DNA from: Paenibacillus peoriae KCTC 3763
Lineage (GTDB): Bacteria > Bacillota > Bacilli > Paenibacillales > Paenibacillaceae
Reading direction: 5' to 3'
DNA length: 64,000 bases
Assembly (NCBI RefSeq): GCF_000236805.1
Contig: NZ_AGFX01000041.1
Location: 619,289-683,288, forward strand
Shown here one piece after another: positions 57,330 through 64,000 of the stretch. The position numbers were made by a program, and so were the translations under genes. The notes beneath the pieces are model-generated. The model made no database searches. It saw nothing but the letters and a program-made list of their open reading frames with translations, and had not been told where the DNA came from. Each line of letters starts with the position of its first letter. Position 1 is the first letter of the stretch.

Positions 57330-58247
57330 ATGAAAAAAACAGCAATTAGCGCAATCTGTGCATTTACCCTACTTTCTGCTTCACAAGCAGCCTTTGCCGC
57401 AGAACCTATTTTAATAGCCAAACCACCTGTTACTCAGGTTAAACAAAACAATCAGAGCCAATACAAAGTTATAATAAATGGCACAAAACTGGATGCGGGT
57501 AGTTTACATGCATATAAAAAAGGAAATGTTATTATGGTGCCACTGCGTGTAACAGCCAGTTCCCTTAACTTCAAAGTGCAACTTGGGGATAAGAAGGGAA
57601 CTGTTGTTTTAGATAATGGATCAGTAAAAACAACACTAACGATAGGTACTGATAATTACTACGTTCAAAGCAGCCGTGCGATTGGCATGTCCGCTCCAAC
57701 CAAATTAGGTGCTGCTCCTACAACTGTAAAAGGCAGCGTATATGTTCCAGTAGAAATATATAATATTCTTTTCTCCAACCCTAAGACGGTTAACGTTACC
57801 CAAAAAACAATTACTATTAATACACCTAATACACCACAAGAGGAAAATGTACAAATTCCGAATCCGCTCGTAGAATTTAAAACATTACAAGCTGCTGAAA
57901 AATCTGTAGGGTTTGCAACTTATGCACCTTCAACCCTTACTGATGAATACAAACAAGATTTGATTCAAGTCATTAGCAATTCAGTCGTTGAAGTTTTTTA
58001 TAGCAATGGCAAGAATACTATTCGTTATAGAGTAGCCAAAGGCAGCGAGGATATTAGCGGAAATTATGAAGTGTATAGCCAAGTCTCCAAGAAGGATATT
58101 AATGATATCCACGTCACAATAAAGGGCAATAATAATGTGGTAAATCAAGCAATATGGACGCAAAATAATAAAAGCTATTCCTTATATTTGGAATCTGGCG
58201 TATCCATTGAAACTTTAGAAAAAATGCTGAAACTGCTGTCTGTATAA
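57330..58247 (+). CDS. secreted copper-amine-oxidase N-domain (stalk) protein
   Basis: 305 residues with a signal peptide (MKKTAISAICAFTLLSASQA; cleavage after AFA about 24). A copper amine oxidase N-terminal-like domain spans about 45-175, recognised by GNVIMVPLRVTASSLNF and GSVYVPVEIYNILF. This domain is common in Paenibacillus surface proteins and does not imply copper. The C-terminal half (about 185-305) looks like a DUF4367-type sensor domain (LQAAEKSVGFATYAPSTL). GAAAGGGAG precedes the ATG. Confidence 0.85.
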   Translation: MKKTAISAICAFTLLSASQAAFAAEPILIAKPPVTQVKQNNQSQYKVIINGTKLDAGSLHAYKKGNVIMVPLRVTASSLNFKVQLGDKKGTVVLDNGSVKTTLTIGTDNYYVQSSRAIGMSAPTKLGAAPTTVKGSVYVPVEIYNILFSNPKTVNVTQKTITINTPNTPQEENVQIPNPLVEFKTLQAAEKSVGFATYAPSTLTDEYKQDLIQVISNSVVEVFYSNGKNTIRYRVAKGSEDISGNYEVYSQVSKKDINDIHVTIKGNNNVVNQAIWTQNNKSYSLYLESGVSIETLEKMLKLLSV

Positions 58248-58266
58248 AAGTATTTATGAAGCAACT

Positions 58267-58306
58267 AGCCCCCCATCACTCTAACAAGCTGATGAGGGGC
58301 TTTAAT
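58267..58306 (+). terminator. terminator after the stalk-domain gene
   Basis: The stem AGCCCCCCATCA / TGATGAGGGGCT has one mismatch and is followed by TTAATATT. It lies between convergent genes. Confidence 0.8.
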
Positions 58307-58369
58307 ATTAACGATGTACCTATGAAGCGTGTCGGACACGATGATCCGGAAGCTACATAGCTATGCTTT

Positions 58370-59695
58370 TCAGTCCAATGTTTTGGAAGCCAGCCATTCC
58401 ATCATCGTTGTTTTCTTTCCGTTAATCACCTTCGATACTTCGTTGTTATACACGTAAATCCAGGACCAGTGGCCATTGTATTCATACGGTGTTTTGTCGC
58501 TCTTCTTGTACAAGCCGGAAGTATCCACTACATTATCAAATAACGACATATGGACATCCTTTGCTCCGGCATTCACCAAACGATTGTAAGTCGGAATCAC
58601 ATAATCGTTAGGCGGTACTATGGTGTCGGTTTTGGCAGCCACAAACCAGATCGGCAGGTTCTTCATTTCGTTAATTTGTTCATCGGTTATAAGGCTATCC
58701 TTCAAGGCTTCACACGCGACCACAGCTGCTGCAAAATAGTCTTTATAATCACGGATCATCAGCATCGTCATGTAACCGCCGTTGGAGTCTCCGCCAATGT
58801 AGATTCGATCTGTATCAATGTCTTTGTTCTTGGCCACATAATCCTTTATTAAGGACATCAATGCTTGCTCATACTTGGAGGTGCCGTCTCCGAAGCCTGT
58901 AAAACCATCCATCCAGTAGGTTGAAGTCTGAGGTGCCAGCACATAAGCCCCGTCAAAATAGGCTTGAATATCCTTGGAAGCAAAATTCACTGCTTTATTG
59001 CCGGAAATCGGAATCGTTGGATCTGTGCCACCCTCTCCCATACCGTGCAGCCAGATCACCAGAGGATTTTTCACTTTGTCTTTTGCCGGTGCATAGCCCG
59101 CATAGGTTAAAGTAACCCCGTCATAAGAAACTTTGCCAGTTGTAAATTGATCAACAAGCTTCCGGATCTCACCTGAGGAAGTATCAATCTTCAAGCCGGA
59201 AATCGTTCCTGATTGGGTTTTAATAGCTTTTTGCTGCGTGATCGTGTATTTGTTATCATTCCATCCGTTAACCCCGGAGACTGCATCATAATGAATAGCG
59301 GAGCCTAATGTTATGGCCGGACCGATCTCCATTTCCAACACAACGTAGCTTCCGTTTTTCTTTACAGGGTTGCCGTCTTTGTCCGATACATAGGCCTTGG
59401 TGATCTTCCGGTTGCCTTCCTCAAAAATGGGATTTACCAGCCTGCTATCGCTTCTTACTACATGCACCTTAAATGTATCCTTGGTTATCGCATCTTTAGG
59501 TATCGGCTTACCCAGGTTAACAATGATCTTCGTAATGGTTGCTCCCCAATCCTTAACCTCCGCAACCGTTCGATATGAGGCTGGCTGTATCTTTGCATCC
59601 TTAGCCCATGCACCAGAGCTGAAAGCAAGGGTCGTACCGACAGCCAGAGTTAATAACATCGTTGTTTTAGTAGCCTTTCTAAACCGTTTAAACAT
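58370..59695 (-). CDS. secreted alpha/beta-hydrolase esterase
   Basis: 441 residues with a signal peptide (about 1-32). The N-terminal part (35-160) is an immunoglobulin-like region. The hydrolase domain (about 190-430) has oxyanion strand VIWLHGMGEGG, the nucleophile in IYIGGDSNGGYMT, an acid in KTDTIVP, and a His in NGHWSWIYVY. It resembles the PHB-depolymerase/feruloyl-esterase-like secreted peptidase group. The substrate is probably a plant or polymeric ester, which is inference. Confidence 0.85.
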   Translation of the reverse strand: MFKRFRKATKTTMLLTLAVGTTLAFSSGAWAKDAKIQPASYRTVAEVKDWGATITKIIVNLGKPIPKDAITKDTFKVHVVRSDSRLVNPIFEEGNRKITKAYVSDKDGNPVKKNGSYVVLEMEIGPAITLGSAIHYDAVSGVNGWNDNKYTITQQKAIKTQSGTISGLKIDTSSGEIRKLVDQFTTGKVSYDGVTLTYAGYAPAKDKVKNPLVIWLHGMGEGGTDPTIPISGNKAVNFASKDIQAYFDGAYVLAPQTSTYWMDGFTGFGDGTSKYEQALMSLIKDYVAKNKDIDTDRIYIGGDSNGGYMTMLMIRDYKDYFAAAVVACEALKDSLITDEQINEMKNLPIWFVAAKTDTIVPPNDYVIPTYNRLVNAGAKDVHMSLFDNVVDTSGLYKKSDKTPYEYNGHWSWIYVYNNEVSKVINGKKTTMMEWLASKTLD

Positions 59696-59792
59696 AATGT
59701 CTTACCTCCCAGATCCATTTGTAAAACGCTTACATTCTTTATTTTAATAATTTCTTTTATTTGCATCCTGTCTTTTATTAACCTAATTAGGG

Positions 59793-60677
59793 TCAATTAC
59801 TGACTCCTTGCCCCAGCATCCCCCTTGTTCTCTTTCGATATTGATGTGGTGTCGCCTGATAAACCTTCTTAAACACTCTGGAAAAAGATTTTTCGTTCGG
59901 AAATCCATGCTCCAGTGCAATTTGGATGATGGAATGATCCGTATTCATAAGAACACGAAAAGATCTCTCCAGACGGATGGCATTGATATATTGAAATAGG
60001 GTCATGCCTACATGCTTGACAAAAAAACGGGACAAATATTCGGGAGATAATCCAAAAACCTGGGCTATGGATTCCAGGGATAAGCTTTGATCGTAATTCT
60101 CTTGGATATAATCGGTTATCAACGTCAGCCTCTCCAAATATTTATTGGAATTAAAGCCACGGATAGATTCGTTGTCAATTTTAAAATGCATTAATAAAAG
60201 ATACACCAGTTTATAAGATAGCGACGTTAAATGGATATGTTCTAAAGGGTCATTATCCTGGTTGAGATAAGCCGCAAATAATGTGTTTAGCAAATCACGC
60301 AGCTCCGCAAATTGCTGCAATCTCTGCTCGTTGGTTTCAAAAATAGATATACAATCAAATGAAATGGGATTACTGCTGTTAACATTTTCTCTAATAAATC
60401 CAGAAGGAATCAGAACGGTTATAGCCTCTCTTCCTTCTTCCTTAGCCACAGAAAAGGAATGAATAGCATTCGAATTGATAAGCACAATATCTCCTTCTTT
60501 GGAGCTATAATTCGCGCCATCAATGTAAATATTGTCGATTCTTCCTGAAAGCACATAGGATATTTCTACGCTGTCGTGCCAATGCCTGGGTATGTATGCT
60601 GGTTCACTTGAGGCATGAACTATAATTTTTAACGGAAAATGATTGTCTGCCTGGACCAGCTCATATTTGTATTCCAA
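59793..60677 (-). CDS. AraC-family transcriptional regulator
   Basis: About 294 residues from the TTG at 60677, which has GAGAGGAG eight bases upstream; the open frame starts at 60788 without a ribosome site. An N-terminal cupin (about 20-110, RHWHDSVEISYVLSG) binds an effector. The C-terminal pair of helix-turn-helix motifs (about 185-285) ends in IIQIALEHGFPNEKSFSRVF. It lies upstream of the secreted esterase on the same strand and probably controls it. Confidence 0.9.
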   Translation of the reverse strand: MEYKYELVQADNHFPLKIIVHASSEPAYIPRHWHDSVEISYVLSGRIDNIYIDGANYSSKEGDIVLINSNAIHSFSVAKEEGREAITVLIPSGFIRENVNSSNPISFDCISIFETNEQRLQQFAELRDLLNTLFAAYLNQDNDPLEHIHLTSLSYKLVYLLLMHFKIDNESIRGFNSNKYLERLTLITDYIQENYDQSLSLESIAQVFGLSPEYLSRFFVKHVGMTLFQYINAIRLERSFRVLMNTDHSIIQIALEHGFPNEKSFSRVFKKVYQATPHQYRKRTRGMLGQGVSN

Positions 60678-60788
60678 ATTTATTGCTCCTCTCAGATGTG
60701 AAGATGAATAAGATGAATAAATAGAAGAAAATGGCTTCAGCAGAGTGCCGAAACCACTTGTATTTAACCTTCCACTCGCTCTAAACAA

Positions 60789-60853
60789 AAAAACCTAAGT
60801 ATTACAAAATGCATAAGATCCTTGGATCTTACCATTTTGTTCCTTAGGTTTTG
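60789..60853 (-). terminator. terminator upstream of the AraC gene
   Basis: The stem AAACCTAAG / CTTAGGTTT encloses nested CAAAATG/CATTTTG and AGATCC/GGATCT helices. TTTTTTTG follows on the minus strand. It probably ends transcription coming from the glycosyltransferase remnant. Confidence 0.7.
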
Positions 60854-61056
60854 CCTCATAACAGTAACAATCCTGATGCTATTCATTTAACTAAGCTAAG
60901 TATATAGCGGGTTGAAAACTATGTCAACGCTTTCATTTTCGAAAAATTACCTCCGTATAGGAATTCGGTGATAACAATTCCTCCAAACAAAAAACACCCC
61001 ACCAACTTAGCAGCAGGGTACCACCGATGCTTTCGGATCGCTTGTTGATACCCTGG

Positions 61057-61932
61057 TTAATATGGAATATGGGAGATGCACCGTGAAAAAGCCATGTTTA
61101 ATAACTCCTGGTTATAAACCAGGTACTTACTATTTTGATCAAGCACCCAGTTTGTAAATCCTACAGCCTTAACGTAACTATTATAATCGTAGGCATTAAT
61201 TTTAAACTCAAGAATGTCCAGCATAATCCGATTCTCTTCATCTGATAACTCCAGGCCCAGCTGGCTAAACTGTCTTTGTCGGATTCTCCGAGCGGTGGTA
61301 TCTTGTATTGCTTTGTGCTGATTGGACACTTGTCCATTATGTTAACGATAATACAACAAGTTTATGGGAATGTTCGCCATTTGTACCTGAAAAGCTAATC
61401 GGTTCCACAGCTCATAGTCTTCTGCATGGGGATAGTCTCTATCATATTGAATGCCTAGTCGACGGATCATGCTGTTGCGTATTATTGTAGCAGGATGGCA
61501 GATACAGCAATGAAATAACAACCATGTTTTAATTTCCTCATGACTGGCCGGGTTCACCTTCATTGCTCCTCCACTGGTAAAAGCAGCACCGCATACATCA
61601 ATCAGCGGATTTTGATCCATAAATGATATTTGTATAGCCAATCGATCTGGCGTAGAAATATCATCGCTATCCATACGAACAATATATTCACCAGTTGCCT
61701 TATTTAATCCTTCGTTTAAAGTAGCGACCAATCCTTGATTGGTACTATGGAAGATTTTAATCACTCTGAAGTCTGCAATTTGTGAAATAAGAAAGGCAGA
61801 CCCATCTGTCGAGCCATCATCAATAATAATTAATTCAAAATCCGAATAGGTTTGAGCTAAAATACTGTTTATTGCTGCCAAAACAAAAGCCGCAGTATTA
61901 TAAACTGGCAGTAAAACTGAAGCGCGTGGCAC
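61057..61932 (-). pseudogene. glycosyltransferase family 2 gene broken by a stop codon
   Basis: The GTG at 61932 (GGAGG nine bases upstream) starts a GT2 domain with VPRASVLLPVYN, the DXD-like MDSDD in YIVRMDSDDIS, and the acceptor motif HAEDYELWNRLAF. A TAA follows NLLYYR at 61339-61341. The same frame continues HNGQVSNQHKAIQDTT to 61057, the usual C-terminal tail of this family, for example YRxHxxQxS. A single C-to-T change in a CAA codon would explain it. The tail could be called as a separate gene, but it is not independent. Confidence 0.85.
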
Positions 61933-61962
61933 AATAAATCGCCTCCATTCTCTTATATTCAT

Positions 61963-62404
61963 GTCCTAAATGTATGTATTTGAAATACATTTCGAAGCGG
62001 CTTCTCGGTAAGAAGGTCAAGGTCAATACTAGAAAAGAACTAGAAGAACAGACAATGAAATTGTCACTTTTAAGATTTAAGGGTGTCTCCATATCTTTCC
62101 TTCCCAGAAGAATATCGAGTTCATTCTCCCAAAGGCTTTTTTATACCAAATCAAGAAGATTATTTTTTTAGTCTCATTTATCATGTAAAATAAATTGAAT
62201 ATAGAACATTTTTCTAATGACTTATCCATCTTAATAGTGCTGCTTTGGGAGGAGATCGATTCTTACACATCCACAATATTTAATATTCTCTATCGCCCTC
62301 CATTTCCCATCGGCATAATAACCTTCGGTTCCCGTCTCATCCTTAGATAATGACTATAGACAACAAAGGTGATTTTATTGCCTGAATAAAATGAATGTGT
62401 TACC
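61963..62404. other. intergenic stretch without a recognisable gene
   Basis: About 440 bases hold only short frames without ribosome sites. A plus-strand frame from 61974 is lysine-rich but lacks a start signal. It may be degraded sequence around the glycosyltransferase remnant. Confidence 0.4.
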
Positions 62405-62442
62405 ATAAGAATAGAAATAGGGATCGGTTGCACCCGATCCCC
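62405..62442 (-). terminator. terminator of the holin-like toxin RNA
   Basis: The stem GGGATCGG / CCGATCCC is followed on the minus strand by TATTTCTATTCTT. Confidence 0.75.
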
Positions 62443-62520
62443 TGCACGACTTACCGCTATAAGAGCGGTCGGCAACTTTGAGGTTGATCTTGGAATAGAC
62501 CGATTCCTCGCCAGGGCGGT

Positions 62521-62604
62521 CTATTTCCGTTTATGGAAAGAAAGTATCAGGATCACCAACGTTGCAAATTGAATCATCAACATTAGTGCGTCTTTAACTT
62601 CCAT
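62521..62604 (-). CDS. type I toxin, putative holin-like toxin family
   Basis: A 27-residue ORF: MEVKDALMLMIQFATLVIL followed by ILSFHKRK. It has one membrane helix and a basic tail, the hallmark of the Hol-Tox group of Firmicute type I toxins. A very strong GGGAGGTGAT lies three to four bases before the ATG. The mRNA has a long structured 3' part (repeated GACCGC motifs to a terminator at 62405). An antisense RNA antitoxin is expected over this part but its promoter was not found with certainty. It is adjacent to an IS element. Confidence 0.8.
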   Translation of the reverse strand: MEVKDALMLMIQFATLVILILSFHKRK

Positions 62605-62669
62605 AGCATCACCTCCCTTCCGGGAGATTAGCTGACCGCCCTTTATAGCCGTCTTGTCGCACAATCCAG

Positions 62670-62675
62670 ATTATA
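62670..62675 (-). promoter_or_regulatory. extended -10 box of the holin-like toxin
   Basis: On the minus strand TGGTATAAT forms an extended -10 motif about 65 bases upstream of the toxin ATG. No good -35 box is seen, which fits an extended -10 promoter. Confidence 0.5.
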
Positions 62676-62774
62676 CCACAAGTCCTCATATTGAGGGCTT
62701 TTTATTTTGTTCATTAAAAAGAGCAGCGAGGGTTGGTCATAGCCCTGTCAAGTAGACAGTAAAAAAGAGCGCAT

Positions 62775-63619
62775 TTATGAGGCGGCCGCCAACCTGTATT
62801 CTTCAGGTGATTGGTCGCCTAGTTTTTTCTGGAATCGTTTATTGTTGTAGAAGCGAATATATTCATTAATCATAGCCTCGACTGCTTCCAACGTCTGAGG
62901 CTTCTCCAAATAGACTTTCTCGGTCTTCAGATGCGAGAAGAAAGATTCTATGCAGGCATTGTCATAACAATTTCCCCGCCGGGAATGACTGCCTTGTATG
63001 TCCTTCTTATTTAACAATGAAGAATAAGCCTTGAGGTGTACTGATAGCCTTGATCTGAATGCAACACAGCCCCTTTGCATCTAAGTTGTTCAACAGTTTC
63101 TTTGACCAAAATATAATCGTTCCTACGCGATAGCTTCCACGCCACAATCTCGTTATTAAACAGATCCATAACCGCAGAAAGGTACACAAATTCATTCCCA
63201 ATTCTCACGTACGTAATATCCGTAACCAACTTATGAAGTGGCTTCAAAGACTCAAAATTACGCGCTAGAACGTTCTTGAAGATAGTAGATCCCTTTTTCC
63301 CATAATACTTTCTCTTTCGTCGTATGACTGAGCTGACACCCAATTCCTTCATCAAACGTCTAATCTTCTTATGGTTCATAATCAGTCCTTTTCTTCTAAG
63401 AGCTGTTTTCATCCTTTGATAACCAAAGTAAGGATATTGCTTATGTATAGACAAGATATGTTCTTTGATTGGAAAATCATTGTCTGCCTTCCGGTTCCCC
63501 TGTTCCTTTTTCCACTTATAGAATCCTGATCTTGAAACCTCAGCAAGACTACAAAGCAAGGAAATACTGTAGTCTGAAGCCATTTCTGATACTATTTCGT
63601 ATCGAATCTGTTTATCCAA
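62775..63619 (-). pseudogene. IS3-family OrfB transposase with frameshift
   Basis: The rve integrase core is split. The upstream part (63619 to 63011) has DITYVRIGNEFVYLSAVMD with the first Asp and VLHSDQGYQYTS with the second. The downstream part (ending 62775) continues KAYSSLLNKK through YDNACIESFFSHLKTE with the Glu. A one-base loss near 63040 breaks the frame at QYTS/KAYSS. This is not the programmed orfA-orfB shift, so the element is inactive unless complemented. Confidence 0.9.
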
Positions 63620-63915
63620 CTTCCCTCCCCGTGTAGATTTGGATTGAGCTTTTTTAGGTATTCAACCTGCGCTTTCAAGTAGGCATTTTCCTCTTCCAGG
63701 CTGCTGAAGTTCTTCTTATTCCACTTCTGGCTTCGATCCTTAAACGCAATTCCCGCTTTATATTTCCTCACCCAATCCACTAATTGGACATCACTCTTGA
63801 CCCCTGTCTTTTCAATAATTTGAGAGAAGGTTAATCCCTCCTCCAAATGCATAAGGACCACCTTTAATTTGAACTCTGGTGTATATATTTTAAACTTCTG
63901 TCCTTTAATGGCCAT
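63592..63915 (-). CDS. IS3-family OrfA
   Basis: 107 residues from the ATG at 63915 (MAIKGQKFKIYTPEFKLKVV). It has a helix-turn-helix for binding the IS ends (GLTFSQIIEKTGVKSDVQLV) and a C-terminal leucine-zipper-like coil (EEENAYLKAQVEYLKK). The slippery AAAAAAG at 63649-63655 should direct a -1 frameshift that fuses it to OrfB as YLKKAQSKST. Confidence 0.88.
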   Translation of the reverse strand: MAIKGQKFKIYTPEFKLKVVLMHLEEGLTFSQIIEKTGVKSDVQLVDWVRKYKAGIAFKDRSQKWNKKNFSSLEEENAYLKAQVEYLKKLNPNLHGEGSWINRFDTK

Positions 63916-64000
63916 GACAAAATCCCCTTTAGAAAAATAGTGCCAGAACACATCATACATGTGCTCTTTTAACACTGTCTACCTAAAGGGGATAATATCA

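Larger units (their letters stand above)
62753..63981 (-). mobile_element. IS3-family element (IS150-type), inactivated
   Basis: Imperfect terminal inverted repeats share TAGACAGT and AAAAGAGC(G/A)CAT: the left end begins near 62753 and the right end near 63981. OrfA and orfB overlap in the IS3 manner. A target duplication cannot be judged because the window ends 19 bases beyond. OrfB has a frameshift. Confidence 0.85.

Noticed and set aside
61974-62171. 65-codon plus-strand frame rich in Lys and Arg
   Set aside because: No start signal and no family; the second half is a low-complexity Ser/Phe/Arg stretch.

Overview
The window is chromosomal DNA of a spore-forming Firmicute, most likely a Paenibacillus of the P. 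polymyxa group. This rests on the run sprT-cmpA-tex-ndoA-ndoAI-alr-ydcC, which is conserved around the sigB region of Bacillales, on several sporulation genes, on strong AGGAGG ribosome sites with frequent TTG and GTG starts, and on the look of the proteins. No species claim can be proved from the sequence alone.

Layout. 0.1-9.9 kb is a core region: a DeoR regulator and HAD phosphatase, tRNA-Ser and tRNA-Asn, then the sprT/cmpA/tex/EndoA/alr/ydcC block and a LysE exporter. 10.0-12.9 kb is an AT-rich islet with a transposase remnant, an orphan LytTR regulator, a tiny ORF and a secreted protein of unknown function. Then come fhs and a DUF6933-like gene. 15.6-31.0 kb is a large subtype I-B CRISPR-Cas locus, all on the minus strand. 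The operon cas6-cas8b-cas7-cas5, then an apparent terminator, then cas3-cas4-cas1-cas2, is flanked by four arrays (40 repeats, 36 spacers). Each array has its own leader on the high-coordinate side. Arrays 3 and 4 changed repeat sequence part-way through their growth. Between the arrays lie a zeta-toxin-like toxin-antitoxin pair, a two-helix membrane peptide and a decayed XRE/TPR-type regulator.

31.4-34.8 kb holds a two-component system followed by an ABC exporter of the bacitracin/lantibiotic-resistance kind. 34.9-36.1 kb holds an FMN riboswitch with terminator in front of an EamA/DMT permease, a predicted flavin transporter. Then follow a chemoreceptor, a carboxylesterase, a gbsR-opuA glycine-betaine uptake locus, a tetR-hlyD-ABC-2 permease operon without its own ATPase, and a ugpAEB glycerol-3-phosphate-type uptake operon. 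51.3-57 kb is a cell-surface region: polysaccharide deacetylase, a small His/Lys-rich secreted protein ending in a minimal LPKTG signal, a class F sortase, an amidase-domain protein and a SpoVB-like flippase. 57.3-60.8 kb has a copper-amine-oxidase-N-domain protein, a secreted esterase and an AraC regulator. The last 3 kb is decaying: a glycosyltransferase broken by one stop codon, a type I holin-like toxin, and a frameshifted IS3-family (IS150-type) element.

The most interesting signals are the chronological repeat replacement in CRISPR arrays 3 and 4 with the repeat stem kept intact, an inverted repeat of near-constant 106-bp span in all four leaders, the toxin-antitoxin pair between arrays, the sortase with a mini-LPKTG substrate, and the FMN-controlled DMT transporter.
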